Below, in pieces: positions 1 through 11,000 of a stretch of DNA of 34,365 nt; positions within the stretch are counted from its first letter, which is position 1; each line of letters opens with the position of its first letter. The notes beneath the pieces are model-generated. The model had not been told where the DNA came from, made no database searches, and saw only the letters and a program-made list of their open reading frames with translations. The position numbers and the translations under genes are program-made. Origin of the DNA: Erythrobacter donghaensis (GTDB taxonomy: Bacteria > Pseudomonadota > Alphaproteobacteria > Sphingomonadales > Sphingomonadaceae); assembly GCF_001557325.1 (NCBI RefSeq), contig NZ_LSJS01000115.1, forward strand, positions 1 to 34,365, given 5' to 3'.

Positions 1-2
1 AC

Positions 3-1163
3 TTCACCCGCCGCAACATCACCTGCACCACCTCGACCCTGCCGGCGCTGCCGGGCGGGGCGATCCCGTGCAATCTCGCCGACACGGTCAACACCCTGTT
101 CCCCTTCGCCACTTCGCGCAGCGATGTGCGGTCGAACAACTACGCACTGTTCGGCCAGGCGACCTACGAGATCACCGAGCAGCTCTCGCTGACCGGAGGC
201 CTGCGTTACACCTGGGACAAGCTCGAATTCACCCACACCCGCGCCCCGGCGCAGAATGCCACCGACGGTGCGCCCGTCGCCGGCCCGGGCACCAACCTCA
301 ACCCGGCCGGCGGCCTGATCGCCAACGGCGGCAACGGCACCAACACCAGCCGGGGCGAGACCAGCACCGGCAACCTGTCGGGCCGCGCCGCGATCCAGTT
401 CAAGCCGACCGAGGACATCATGCTCTACGGGTCCTACACCCGCGGCTACAAGGGTCCGGCCTTCAACGTGTTCTTCAACCACACCGCCCCCAACAACGCG
501 GTGCCGATCGACGAGGAGCTGTCCGACAGCTTCGAGATCGGGGTGAAGTCGCAGTTCCTCGATAACCGCGTGCAGCTCAACGTGGCCGCCTTCACGGTCG
601 AGTATGACGGGTTCCAGGCGAACAACTTCATCGTCGTCAACGGTTTCACGATCTCGAACCTGACCAATGCGGGGACGGTGAAGAGCGAGGGCTTCGAGGC
701 CGACCTCATCGTCAACCCCGTCGACGGCCTCAATCTGCGCGCCAGCGCGGCCTATGCCGACGCGCGGGTCAAGGAGTTCAACCCGAACCCCACCACCAAC
801 GCGCCCGACGCGCGCAACGGCACCGTCCTGCCGCTCGCGCCGGAGTTCGTCTACACCATCGGCGGGGACTACACCCGCGAACTGGGCGGGGTGACGCTGT
901 ACCTCAACACCGATTACCGCCACACCAGCACGCAGTATTCGGATCTCGGGGAATCGCCCACCACCCGGATCGACCCCTACGGCATCTGGAACGCCTCGAT
1001 CGGCCTGTCGGACCCGGACGACAAGTACCGCGTGACCTTCCACGCCCGCAACATCGCGGACGAAAGCTACGTGCTGCTCAACCTGGAAGGCGGCCGCCGG
1101 TTGCAGATCCCGCGCGATGCGGACCGCTATTTCGGCGTGTCCCTGCGCGTCAGGACGTTCTGA
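3..1163 (+). CDS. TonB-dependent receptor, 3' part (5' end outside window)
   Basis: This is the C-terminal part of an outer-membrane TonB-dependent receptor, a 22-strand barrel that imports siderophores, vitamins, sugars or similar ligands with energy from TonB. The frame is open from base 3, so the start lies outside the window and the plug domain is not seen. The visible 386 residues show typical barrel strands, for example LYGSYTRGYKGPAFN and FEIGVKSQF, the late NASIGLSDPDDKYRVTFHARN segment, and a terminal Phe after GVSLRVRTF, which fits recognition by the BAM machinery. Style matches the large sphingomonad receptor family with no fixed ligand. A hairpin follows within 30 bases, and the next gene on the same strand encodes an MFS transporter that could take the same substrate across the inner membrane; this is inference. 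The ligand is unknown. Confidence 0.9.
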   Translation, partial: FTRRNITCTTSTLPALPGGAIPCNLADTVNTLFPFATSRSDVRSNNYALFGQATYEITEQLSLTGGLRYTWDKLEFTHTRAPAQNATDGAPVAGPGTNLNPAGGLIANGGNGTNTSRGETSTGNLSGRAAIQFKPTEDIMLYGSYTRGYKGPAFNVFFNHTAPNNAVPIDEELSDSFEIGVKSQFLDNRVQLNVAAFTVEYDGFQANNFIVVNGFTISNLTNAGTVKSEGFEADLIVNPVDGLNLRASAAYADARVKEFNPNPTTNAPDARNGTVLPLAPEFVYTIGGDYTRELGGVTLYLNTDYRHTSTQYSDLGESPTTRIDPYGIWNASIGLSDPDDKYRVTFHARNIADESYVLLNLEGGRRLQIPRDADRYFGVSLRVRTF

Positions 1164-1185
1164 GCCGCATGGCAGCGTGACGAAA

Positions 1186-1222
1186 ACGGGGGCCGTCGGA
1201 GCGATCCGGCGGCCCTTCCCGT
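1186..1222 (+). terminator. GC-rich hairpin after TonB receptor
   Basis: GGGCCGTCGG at 1190-1199 pairs with CCGGCGGCCC at 1206-1215 (one G-U pair) around a 6-base loop. The stem can extend outward through ACGGG (1186-1190) and CCCGT (1218-1222) with a bulge. It lies 26 bases after the receptor stop codon and is preceded by an A-run. There is no real T-tract, so it is a candidate terminator only. Confidence 0.5.
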
Positions 1223-1262
1223 CTGGCGCTTGCCTGCCCGTGACTGCCCGAAGTAGGAAACC

Positions 1263-2531
1263 GTGATGGCCGCTGCCGACCACTCTCCCATTGCTGCACG
1301 CCTGCGCTGGAGCCTGTTCACGGTGCTGTGCATCGCGGGGGTGTTCAACGCGATGGACCGGCCGATCATCGCCATCCTCAAGCCCGACATGATGGAAGAT
1401 TTCGGCTGGAGCGACAAGGACTTCGGCGATCTTGCCGCGGTCACGCAGTTCTCCGCCGCCTTCGCCTTCCTCGTCACCGGCTGGCTGGTCGACCGCCTCG
1501 GGGTGAACCGCTCGATGCAGGTCGGCGCGAGCGCCTGGAGCCTCGCCGCGATGGCGCACGGTTGGGCCTTCAGCACCTGGCAGGTGGTCGCCGCGCGCGT
1601 CGGCCTCGGCGTCACCGAGGCGGTGCAGACCCCGCTCACCATCAAGACCGTGGCGACCCTGTTCCCGCCCGACAAGCGCAGCTTCGCCTTCGGTTTCGCG
1701 ACCATGCTGGCGGGCGCGGGGACGATCGCGATGCCCTTCGTGATCCCGGCGCTGGCGCTGGCGGTGGGCTGGCGCGGGGCGCTGGTGGCGGGCGGGATCG
1801 GCGGCTTCCTCGCGCTGTTCGCCTGGATGTGGCTGGCGCGCGGCATCGCATCGCTCAACGTGCGCGGCGCGGCCGCGCAATCCGCGCGCAATGCGGGAGG
1901 CGCAGCCTACGGCCCCATCCTCGCGAACCGCCAGACCTGGGCGATCGTCGTCGCCAAGGCCCTGTCGGACATGACCTGGTGGTTCATCAACTTCTGGCTC
2001 GCCGATTACTACCGCAAGCAATTCGGCCTCTCGACGCTGGAGCTGGCGGTGCCGCTCGCCATCGCCTTTGCCGGATCGGGGCTCGGCGCGCTGCTGGCGG
2101 GGTGGGTCTCGACCCGGCTGCTCGAGGCGGGGTGGAGCCCCAACCGCGTGCGCAAGGGCGTGATGCTGGTCTGCGCCCTCATCGTCGCGCCGCTGCCGCT
2201 GGTGCTCGAACTGGGCGGTTTCTGGCCGGTGGCGGTGATGATCGGGGTGGTCATGGCCGGGCACCAGGGCTTCTCGCTCTCGCTGTTCTCGACCATCACC
2301 GACGTGGTGCCGGGGGAGAAGGTCGGGCGGGTGACGGCCTTCGGCGCCTTCATGGGCAACATGGGCGGGGTGGCGATCAGCCTCGTGGCGGGCCGGGTGC
2401 TCGATGCCGGGCTCGGCTACGGCCCGCTGTTCGCCTTCGCCGCCGCCTCCTACCTCATTGCGCTCGCGTGGTTCCAGTGGCTGCTCCCCGAGATCCGCCG
2501 CCCGGTGAGCGATGCCGAACTGTTCGACTGA
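1263..2531 (+). CDS. MFS transporter, ACS/hexuronate-like family
   Basis: A major facilitator superfamily secondary transporter of 422 residues in the inner membrane. About twelve hydrophobic segments are visible. The first half has the cytoplasmic loop motif GWLVDRLGVNRSMQVG (family motif A, GxLxDrxGrr) and helix 4 reads ARVGLGVTEAVQTPLTIKTV, which resembles the anion:cation symporter (ACS) group that carries hexuronates and other organic anions. GTG at 1263 and ATG at 1266 are both possible starts; GAAA/AGGAAA lies just upstream and the ATG is the likelier start. The gene is 99 bases after a TonB receptor on the same strand, separated from it by a hairpin, so outer-to-inner membrane import of one substrate is possible but not shown. 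The substrate cannot be read from sequence. Confidence 0.85.
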   Translation: MMAAADHSPIAARLRWSLFTVLCIAGVFNAMDRPIIAILKPDMMEDFGWSDKDFGDLAAVTQFSAAFAFLVTGWLVDRLGVNRSMQVGASAWSLAAMAHGWAFSTWQVVAARVGLGVTEAVQTPLTIKTVATLFPPDKRSFAFGFATMLAGAGTIAMPFVIPALALAVGWRGALVAGGIGGFLALFAWMWLARGIASLNVRGAAAQSARNAGGAAYGPILANRQTWAIVVAKALSDMTWWFINFWLADYYRKQFGLSTLELAVPLAIAFAGSGLGALLAGWVSTRLLEAGWSPNRVRKGVMLVCALIVAPLPLVLELGGFWPVAVMIGVVMAGHQGFSLSLFSTITDVVPGEKVGRVTAFGAFMGNMGGVAISLVAGRVLDAGLGYGPLFAFAAASYLIALAWFQWLLPEIRRPVSDAELFD

Positions 2532-2575
2532 GGGCCAGCGCGGTTGCATTCGCCGAGGGCGCGCGGTAGGCTTGT

Positions 2576-2614
2576 GACACCGTGAGACACACGATCGGAC
2601 ACACAGTCGGACAC
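2576..2614 (+). repeat. Four phased GACAC repeats upstream of the sulfite operon
   Basis: GACAC occurs at 2576, 2586, 2598 and 2610, with spacings of 10, 12 and 12 bases. The last two are part of a longer direct repeat, TCGGACAC. The cluster sits 32-70 bases before the start of the putative sulfate exporter, in the only sizeable gap ahead of the six-gene operon. Near-helical phasing suggests a binding site for a regulator; no regulator gene is adjacent. Confidence 0.35.
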
Positions 2615-2646
2615 GGCATGCGGCGCAGGAACAGGGCGGCAACAGG

Positions 2647-3741
2647 ATGAAGCGGGGATCGAGCCCGGATTTCGATGCCTTCGCCGGCGACCTGTTCGGC
2701 GAGATGGTGCTCGCCGACACCACCGCGAGCGCCGCCGCGAGGGCCGAGCGCAGGCCGCTGTCGCGCTTCGTCCCCGGGCTGGCGATCAGCGCCATCGCCG
2801 GTGCGGCCGCCGCCTGGCTGGCGCAGAATTACGGGGTGCCGATCATTCTCGCCGGGCTGCTGATCGGGCTGGCGGTCAATTTCGCCGCTGCCGATCCGCG
2901 CACGCATGACGGACTCGACGCGGTCAGCCGCCACGGCCTTCGGGCCGGGATCGTGCTGCTCGGCTTCCAGGTCACCGCGATGCAGGTCGCCCAGATGGGG
3001 ATCGTGCCCTTCGCGGGGCTCGCGCTGGTCATGGGCTCGGCGCTGATCGCCGCGCTCGCCGCCGCGCGCGCGACCGGGCAGAGCCCCGCCATCGGCCTCC
3101 TCGGCGGCGGAGCGACCGCGATCTGCGGGGCCTCGGCGGCGCTCGCGCTTTACGGCGTGATCGGGCGCGAGCGGATCGATCAGGCGCTCTTCACCCTCAC
3201 CCTCGTGATCCTTGCCGCTGCCAGCGCCATCGCGCTCGTCACCTATCCGCCGCTCACGACGATGCTCGGCTTCTCCGACGCGCAGGCGGGCTTCCTCGTC
3301 GGCGCCTCGATCCATGACGTCGCGCAGGCGATCGGCGCGGGCTTCGCGGTCTCCGACGCGGCGGGCGCGCAGGCGACCGTGGTGAAGCTCACCCGCGTCG
3401 CGCTGCTCGCCCCGCTGGTGACGCTTGCCGCCTTGTGGATCGCGCGCGTCGAGCCGCTCCCCGCAGGCGTGGGCCGCGCGCGGGTGCCCGTGCTGCCGGG
3501 CTTCATCCTCGCCTTCCTCGCGCTGGTGGGCGTCAACTCGCTCGTCACTGTCCCGCCCCCCCTCGCCGCCCACGCGCTGACTTTGTCCAAGACTTTGCTG
3601 CTGCTCGCGGTTACGGCGACGGCGATGCGCACCCGCACCGATCTGCTGCTGGGCCTCGGCTGGCGCGCGGTGATGCCGGTGCTGGCGGCGACCATCGCCA
3701 GCCTCGCGGTGGCGCTCGCCTATGCGCAGTGGGTGATCTGA
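2647..3741 (+). CDS. YeiH/UPF0324-family putative sulfate exporter
   Basis: A 364-residue polytopic inner-membrane protein of the YeiH/YadS family (UPF0324, Cons_hypoth698), members of which are proposed sulfate exporters; in sulfonate-degrading bacteria a relative is called SuyZ. After a roughly 40-residue N-terminal tail, about ten hydrophobic helices follow. Family marks include GLLIGLAVNF, LRAGIVLLGFQV, the GGGATAICGASAALAL segment, the GASIHDVAQAIGAG block and ATVVKLTRVALLAP. Its stop overlaps the next ATG by one base (TGATG). It is the first gene of a coupled operon that ends in sulfite dehydrogenase genes, which supports export of sulfate made from sulfite; the transport direction and substrate are family-level inference. 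The ribosome binding site before ATG 2647 is weak. Confidence 0.85.
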   Translation: MKRGSSPDFDAFAGDLFGEMVLADTTASAAARAERRPLSRFVPGLAISAIAGAAAAWLAQNYGVPIILAGLLIGLAVNFAAADPRTHDGLDAVSRHGLRAGIVLLGFQVTAMQVAQMGIVPFAGLALVMGSALIAALAAARATGQSPAIGLLGGGATAICGASAALALYGVIGRERIDQALFTLTLVILAAASAIALVTYPPLTTMLGFSDAQAGFLVGASIHDVAQAIGAGFAVSDAAGAQATVVKLTRVALLAPLVTLAALWIARVEPLPAGVGRARVPVLPGFILAFLALVGVNSLVTVPPPLAAHALTLSKTLLLLAVTATAMRTRTDLLLGLGWRAVMPVLAATIASLAVALAYAQWVI

Positions 3742-5231
3742 TGGAGACGGTGTTCGACCTTGCGGTGATCGGCGGCGGCGTCAATGGCGCGGGGATCGCG
3801 CGCGATGCCGCCGGGCGCGGAGCGAAGGTGCTGCTGCTCGAACGCGGCGACCTGGCGGAGGGCACCTCGTCCAATTCCACCAAGCTGATCCATGGCGGCC
3901 TGCGCTATCTCGAGCATTACGAATTCGCCCTCGTGCGCGAGGCCCTGTCCGAGCGCGAGGTGCTGTGGGGCATCGCGCCGCACATCATCTGGCCGCTGCG
4001 CTTCATCCTCCCCCACCGCCCGGGCCTGCGCCCGCGCTGGCTGCTGCGGCTGGGGCTGTTCCTCTACGACCACATCGGCGGGCGCAAGCGCCTGCCGTCT
4101 GCCGAGAGCGTCGACCTCGCCCGCCATCCCGCAGGCGCGCCGCTCAAACCCGAATACACCCGCGCCTTCGCCTATTCCGATGGCTGGGTGGACGACGCGC
4201 GGCTGGTGGTGCTCAACGCCCGCGACGCCGCCGACCGGGGCGCCGAGGTGCGCACCCGCTGCGAGGTCACCGCGCTCGCCCGCGCGGGTGACGTGTGGCA
4301 CATCGAGGCGGGCGGCGAGACCTTCCACGCGCGCGCCGTGGTCAATGCGGCGGGGCCGAGGGTGCTCGACCTGCTGGGGCGCGCGGGCGAGCCGTCGGCG
4401 CAGAAGATGCGCCTCGTGCGCGGATCGCACATCGTCGTGCGCAAGCTGTTCGATCACGACTTCGCCTATTTCTTCCAGCTGCCCGACGGGCGGATCTTCT
4501 TCGCCATCCCCTACGAGCGCGACTTCACGCTGATCGGCACCACCGATGTCGACCACAAGGCCGGGCTCGACGAGGTCAAGGCCAGCCCCGAAGAGATCGC
4601 CTATCTGTGCGCGGGCGCCTCGGAATATTTCCGCCAGCCCGTGACCCCCGCCGACGTGGTGTGGACCTATTCCGGCGTGCGACCGCTGGTCGACGACGGA
4701 TCGGGCAAGCCCGAGGCGGCGACCCGCGGCTACCGGTTCGAGATCGACGGCGGCAGTGATGGAACCGCGCCGCTGCTCTCGGTGTTCGGCGGCAAGATCA
4801 CCACCTACCGCCACCTCGCCGCCGAGGCGATCGATCAGCTCGCGCCCTTCCTTCCCGTGCTCTCGGCCAAGGACTGGACGGGCGGCGCATGCCTGCCGGG
4901 CGGCGATTTCGGGATTACCGAGGCGGCTGCGAAGATGGCGGAGCTGGTCGCCCGCTACCCCTTCCTGACCCCGCGCGAGGCCGAGCGGCTGGTGCGCCTC
5001 TACGGCACGGCGGCGTTCGATTTCCTCGGGCAAGCCGCGACCCGCGCCGATCTCGGCGCGGATTTCGGCCACGGCCTCACCGCTGCCGAGGTCGGTCACC
5101 TCGTGGCGCGCGAATGGGCCGTCACCGCCGAGGACATCCTGTGGCGCCGCACCAAGCTCGGGCTGCACTTCACCCGCGAACAGACCGCCGCCCTCGCCGC
5201 CCATCTCGCTGAAAGGACTCGCCCCGCATGA
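3741..5231 (+). CDS. glpD: FAD-dependent glycerol-3-phosphate dehydrogenase
   Basis: Aerobic glycerol-3-phosphate dehydrogenase, a membrane-associated flavoprotein that oxidises sn-glycerol 3-phosphate to dihydroxyacetone phosphate and passes electrons to quinone. The 496-residue protein begins with an FAD dinucleotide motif, VIGGGVNGAGIARDAAGRG (residues 9-27), followed by the GlpD signature EGTSSNSTKLIHGGLRYLE (about 40-58). The conserved GTTDVDH and the VFGGKITTYRHLAAEA segments lie further on, and a DAO C-terminal domain ends the protein. ATG 3741 is the right start because it gives the normal N-terminus of the family and overlaps the previous stop. The downstream FMN reductase start overlaps its stop (ATGA). 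Its place between a sulfate exporter and sulfite dehydrogenase genes is odd for a housekeeping glpD; a sulfonated C3 substrate is possible but nothing in the sequence proves it. Confidence 0.93.
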   Translation: METVFDLAVIGGGVNGAGIARDAAGRGAKVLLLERGDLAEGTSSNSTKLIHGGLRYLEHYEFALVREALSEREVLWGIAPHIIWPLRFILPHRPGLRPRWLLRLGLFLYDHIGGRKRLPSAESVDLARHPAGAPLKPEYTRAFAYSDGWVDDARLVVLNARDAADRGAEVRTRCEVTALARAGDVWHIEAGGETFHARAVVNAAGPRVLDLLGRAGEPSAQKMRLVRGSHIVVRKLFDHDFAYFFQLPDGRIFFAIPYERDFTLIGTTDVDHKAGLDEVKASPEEIAYLCAGASEYFRQPVTPADVVWTYSGVRPLVDDGSGKPEAATRGYRFEIDGGSDGTAPLLSVFGGKITTYRHLAAEAIDQLAPFLPVLSAKDWTGGACLPGGDFGITEAAAKMAELVARYPFLTPREAERLVRLYGTAAFDFLGQAATRADLGADFGHGLTAAEVGHLVAREWAVTAEDILWRRTKLGLHFTREQTAALAAHLAERTRPA

Positions 5232-5815
5232 CCCGGCCCACCTCTACGAAAATCGTGGCCCTCGGCGGCACGGTCAATCCCGGCTCCTCGACCGAACAGG
5301 CGCTGCGCCTGGCTGGCAGCATCGCTGCGGGCGAAGGGGCCGAGGTGACGGTGTTCGGCGGCGACTATCTCGCCGCCCTCCCCCACTATCGCGGCCCCGG
5401 GCACGATGCGACCTGGGGCGCGGAGATGGTCGCGGCGGTGCGCGCGGCGGACGGGTTGCTGGTCGCCGCCCCCGGATATCACGGCACGATCTCGGGCGTG
5501 GTCAAGAACGCGCTCGACTACCTCGAGGACTTGGCGCGCGACGAGCGGCCCTATCTCGATGGCCGCGCCGTCGGCCTGATCGCCACGGCCTTCGGCGACC
5601 AGGCCTCGATGTCGACGCTCCTCACCATGCGCGCGATCACCCATGCGCTACGCGGCTGGCCGACCCCGATGGGCGCGACGATCCGCACCTATCAGGGGAT
5701 GTTCTCCCCCGACGGCGAATGCCTCGACGAGCGCGCGCGCGGGCAGATCGAGCTGGTCGGCAAGCAGGTGGTGCTCGGCGCGAAGAGCTTCGCTGCCGGA
5801 AGGGATCTTGCGTGA
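5228..5815 (+). CDS. NAD(P)H-dependent FMN reductase, SsuE/MsuE-like
   Basis: A 195-residue flavodoxin-fold NADPH-dependent FMN reductase. The N-terminal phosphate-binding loop reads LGGTVNPGSST after the first strand, and the second flavin-contact region reads APGYHGTISGVVKNALDYL (about residues 79-97), matching the SsuE/MsuE/ChrR type pattern of P-x-Y-x-x-x-x-S/G-x-x-K-x-x-x-D. Such enzymes supply reduced FMN to two-component monooxygenases, including alkanesulfonate monooxygenases, or act as quinone/azo reductases. No monooxygenase is present in this operon. The start overlaps the glpD stop (ATGA), and its own stop overlaps the start of the RibB-like gene. A flavin-linked role with its RibB-like neighbour is attractive but unproven. 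Confidence 0.85.
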   Translation: MTRPTSTKIVALGGTVNPGSSTEQALRLAGSIAAGEGAEVTVFGGDYLAALPHYRGPGHDATWGAEMVAAVRAADGLLVAAPGYHGTISGVVKNALDYLEDLARDERPYLDGRAVGLIATAFGDQASMSTLLTMRAITHALRGWPTPMGATIRTYQGMFSPDGECLDERARGQIELVGKQVVLGAKSFAAGRDLA

Positions 5816-6422
5816 TGCGCGCGGCGCTTGAAAGGGCGCTGGAAGCGATCGGCGCGGGGCGCATCGTCGTCATTGCAGGCGACCGGCTGCGCGGCGGGGA
5901 CATCGACCTGATGTGCGCCGCCAGCCATGTGACCCCCGAGGCGATCAATTTCATGGCGACCCACGGCCGCGGCCTCATCTGCCTCGCGGTGACGCCCGAG
6001 CGCGCCGGACAGCTCGGCCTCAGCCTCGTCAACCCCGGACCTGAGCGCCAGACCGGGCGGCCCTTCGCGCGCTCGATCGAGGCGGCCGAGGGCGTCTCGA
6101 CCGGCATCTCCGCCGCCGACCGCGCGCATACGGTGCGCGTCGCGATCGCCGAGGGGGCAACGCCTGCGCATATCCACTCACCCGGCCACGTCTTCCCGCT
6201 GATCGCGCGCCCCGGCGGGGTGCTGGAGCGAGCGGCGGCGTGCGAGGCCTCGATCGATCTTGCGCGGATGGCGGGTGCGGGGGATGCGGCGGTGATCTGC
6301 TCGATCATGCGCGACGATGGCGAGATGGCGCGCATCGACGACATCGGCGAGTTGATCGCGGCGCACGGCCTCGAAGTGGCCGATATCGGGGAGCTGATCG
6401 CGCGGGCAGAGGGGGTGAAGGC

Positions 6423-6426
<4 letters not shown>
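5815..6426 (+). CDS. RibB-like protein lacking DHBP synthase metal ligands
   Basis: A 203-residue homologue of 3,4-dihydroxy-2-butanone 4-phosphate synthase (RibB), which normally makes the C4 unit of riboflavin from ribulose 5-phosphate with Mg2+. The fold and substrate-side motifs are kept: VTPEAINFMATHGRGLICL, EAAEGVSTGISAADRA and SPGHVFPL (His125). Aligned by eye to E. coli RibB, the metal-binding loop RENEGD is here RGGDID, so Glu38 is Gly27. The second metal ligand His153 (motif GGHTE) is Ala142 (AAACE), and catalytic Glu174 (CEL) is Ser163 (CSI). It is therefore probably not an active DHBP synthase, and no GTP cyclohydrolase II domain is fused to it. ATG 5815 overlaps the previous stop. 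It may bind a sugar phosphate or flavin precursor, or act structurally or as a regulator in the sulfite operon; this is inference. Confidence 0.85.
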
Positions 6427-7624
<1,198 letters not shown>

Positions 7625-7628
<4 letters not shown>

Positions 7629-7954
7629 TGCGGCGCGCCATCCTCCCCGCGCTGCTGCTTCTGGCAGCCTGCGACAGCCCCGCGAAGGTCGCGTTCCAGG
7701 ATGCGAGCATCGCCCTGCCCGATGATCCCGTCGACCTCCCCGAAGGCCCGGGGCGCGATGCGGTGCTGGAGAACTGCACCGCCTGCCACTCGCCCTCGAC
7801 CATGCTCCAGCAGCCCAAGGTGTCTGCCGAGAAGTGGGAGTCGATCGTGGGCAAGATGAAGAAGCTCTACAAGGCCCCGGTCGACGATGCGGCGGTGCCC
7901 GCGATCGTCGGCTACATGGTGCACGTGCAGAGCCTGCCCGAGAGCGAGCATTAG
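7625..7954 (+). CDS. sorB: Monohaem cytochrome c lipoprotein, SorB-like
   Basis: A small 109-residue c-type cytochrome, likely the electron-accepting subunit of the preceding sulfite dehydrogenase. It has one haem-binding motif, CTACH (Cys51 to His55). Candidate distal Met ligands lie in GKMKKLY and GYMVHV. The N-terminus looks like a lipoprotein signal: MMRR, a short hydrophobic stretch and lipobox LAAC with Cys16. The mature protein would therefore be tethered to a membrane by lipid, whereas the characterised SorB of Starkeya is a soluble periplasmic subunit. The start overlaps the sorA stop (ATGATG; the second ATG at 7628 is also possible). A long hairpin follows directly, so this is the last gene of the six-gene operon. 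Confidence 0.82.
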
Positions 7955-7959
7955 CGTTT

Positions 7960-8003
7960 GGGTGTCGGCCGGACAGGCTGGGGGGCTTCGCCGGCCGACA
8001 CCC
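7960..8003. terminator. Bidirectional hairpin between convergent operons
   Basis: GGGTGTCGGCCGG at 7960-7972 and CCGGCCGACACCC at 7991-8003 form a perfect 13-bp inverted repeat around an 18-base loop. It fills the 56-base gap between the convergent sorB-like and autotransporter stop codons, the expected place for a shared terminator. There is no T-tract on either strand. Confidence 0.6.
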
Positions 8004-8010
8004 GCGCCCA

Positions 8011-11000
8011 TCACCAGCCGAGGCGGATGGATGCGCGCAAGCTGTAGCCGATATTGCCGAACTGCTCTTCCAGCCCGACCTCCCCGGCGACCTTGTAGCT
8101 GCCGTCCCCGCCCAGCACCCGCGCGCGGGCGAACCAGCCGCTGTCGCGGCCTTCGGGGGTGAGCGTGAACTGCTGGCCGGTGTTGTAGCGCGCGCGGGTC
8201 GCGCCGAGGTCGCTGGTCAAGAGCTCGCGCCAGCCGCCCTCGCCCTCGATCCGCAGCCAGCCTCGGTCGCGCGCCTGCATGCCGAACAGGTCGGCGCCCA
8301 CGGCCACCGCGCCGTTGATGCCGACCTCCTTGCTCGCCCGCTCCTCGACCGTGAGGTTCAAGGCCGTGCCGCCGCCCGTCTCGGTGTAGCCGTCCTCCTT
8401 GAGGCGCAGGTAATCCACCACCACCGAGGGGCGGAAGAAGAAGAACTGCCCGCCGCCCTCGATCGAGGCGCCGCCGGTGGCGGTGACGAAGTCGCCCTTC
8501 CAGTCGCGGGTGATGGTGTAATTGGCGGCATTGGTGCCCGTGCCGCCGGCGAACACCCGGCTGCCCGAGAAGTCGGCCTTGCCCGCGCCCACGCGCGCGA
8601 AGGCGATCACGGGGCCGAACTTGCCACGCCAATGCGCGCCCGCCTCGTAGCTGTCGGAGAGGACCGAATTGTCGAAGGGCCCGTTCTTGTGCTTGTTCCA
8701 CAGCCAGCTGCCGGTCACCCCGAAGGCGCCGAGGCTGGTGAGGTATTCCGCCCCGCCCCGGAAGCCGAGACCCGAGAGGTCGAAGGCGGCGGATTGCCCG
8801 CGGTCCTTCTCGACGTTCCAGTTGGCGAAATCGGCGATGATCCGGAACTTGCCTTCCTGATCGAAGGGTGAATTGGGGTCCATGAAGTGCCGGTCGAAGG
8901 CGCGCAGGCCCTGGCTGAGGCCCTCGAAGCTGCCGCCCGCATGGTCGGGCAGGGTCTGGGCGACATAGGCCTGGAACACCTCGGCGGTGTTGATGCCGAG
9001 GAACAGGTCGGCGACCTTGGTGTCCTTCGAGAAGGCGGCGAACAGCCCGTCGAAGGCGGCCGCTTCCGAGGCGTTGAGGCCCAGCTCGTTGTTGGCCTTG
9101 CGGCTGATCGCGACATTGATGTTGTTGCCGCTCACCGCGAGGGCGGCCTTGTAGAGGAACGGCACCAGCGCGGAATCCGCGGTGAGGTTGCTCGCGCCGG
9201 TCAGACTGCCGGCCGAGATGACGGTGTAGGTGCCCACCGCCGTGTTGATGTCGGCAAGACGGATGGCGATCCTCGTGCCCGTGCCGAAACTGGCCGCGCC
9301 GGTCACGGTGATGGCGGTGCTGCTGCCCGCCGCCCCGCCCAGCGTCGCGCCGATCACCGCGTTGTTGCCGACATTGAGGCTGGCGATGGTGGTCGGCCCG
9401 TTCAGCGCCAGCGAGCCGCCGGCGAGGTTGACCGCGACATTCTGCGAATTGAGGAGCCTGCCCGAGAAAGCCGCGGTACCAGCCAGGCTCAGCGTCCCCG
9501 CCCCACCGCCGAAATCGGCATTGCCCACCATCACCGCATCGCCGCTCATGGTGAGGCGGTTGGTGCCCGCGCCGAAGCTGACATTGCCGGCAAAGCCGCC
9601 GTCGGCCAGCTCGAGCAGATCCGAGCCCCCGCCGAAGCGGATGTCGCCGGTGATGGTCGGTGCGGTGGTGCCCGCCGCGACCACGGTCTGGCGCACGATG
9701 CTGTCGCCGGTGCGGGCGGTGAGGTCGATCGCGACATTGCGGCCCGATCCCGCCTCGGCGCCGGTCGCCGTGATCGTGCCGCTGTTCTCGATCAGGCCGA
9801 GCGTGCCCGAAAGGTCGCGGATGGCATAGGCGGTGCCGTCCTTGATCGTGGTCGCGGTGATGCTGCGCGAATTGCGCAAGGTGGGGAGCGCGGCGTCGGC
9901 GCCGATCAGCACGCCCGTCGCCGTGCCGGTGCCGGTGGTGCCGCTGACCGTGGCGGCGATGGTGTTCGCGTTGCGCAGCTCCGGGGTCGAGGTCCCTGCG
10001 GCCAGCTCCACCGCGGTCGCATTGCCCCCGCGCGAGACGGCTCCGATCTGGCCGTTGATCTGGATGCCGCCCGCGACGGCGACATCCCCGCCGCGCCCGC
10101 CGATCCGCATGCCGGTGGCATTGACGCCCTGATAGACCCCGTCGCCCAGAATCGTCCCGGCCATGACGATGCCGAACTGGCTGGCGGTGCCCTGCGTCGC
10201 GCCGATGGCGATGTCGCTCGCGCCGCCGATCTGCACCGCCGGGGCCGCGCCATAGGCGATGATGCGGGTATTGCCCTCGCGCGCGTCCTCGATCCCGTCG
10301 TCATCCTCGTCATTGTCGGAAGCGACGGTGTCGCTCGGCGCGATTTCGAAGATGATCCCGCGCGCGACATTCCCCTCGATCACCAGCGCGCTGCCGCCTT
10401 GCAGCAGGTCGTCGGCATCGAGCCGCGAGGCATCGGCCGGCAGGGTGGTGCTGCGATAACCGGTCGCGGTGATCGCGCTCTGGACGCGCAGCGCGCCGCC
10501 AAGGTCGCCGCTCAGCACCGCGCCCTGCGCGCCCGACCCGCGCACGGTGATCTCGCCCGCCAGCCGGACATTGCCCGACACGCCGCCCAGCGCCACGCCG
10601 ACGGAATTGTTGCCGGTGACGGTGGTTCGGCCTTCGATGGTGACCATCCCGGTGATCGGTGCGCTCGCGCGGATGCCGCCCGAATTGTTGCCTTCGACCA
10701 CGATCGTGCCGGTGTGGACGAGGTTGCCCGTCAGCGCCCCGTCGATGCGGATCGCGGTGCGCCCGGTGCCAAGCGCGAACAGCCCGTCGAGATCGCCGTC
10801 ATTGTCGGTATCAGTGGGCGTATAGGCCTCGTCGATGGTGATCGTGCCCGAATTGGTGATGTTGGCGGTGCGCGCGCCGGTCACCAGGATGCCGGTGGCA
10901 TTGTCGGCATTGCTGATCGTGATGTTTCCCGCGTTGGTCACCGAGTTGTTGCTGTCGACCGTCACCGCGGTGCCGCTGGTGACGGTGACCGAACCGGCGC

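Noticed and set aside
3720..5204. 494-residue open frame antisense to glpD, and similar long antisense frames (for example 8887-11232 plus, 2455-3573 minus)
   Set aside because: They lie wholly opposite well-supported genes, have Arg/Gly/Ala/His-rich composition typical of shadow frames in GC-rich DNA, and show no recognisable motifs.
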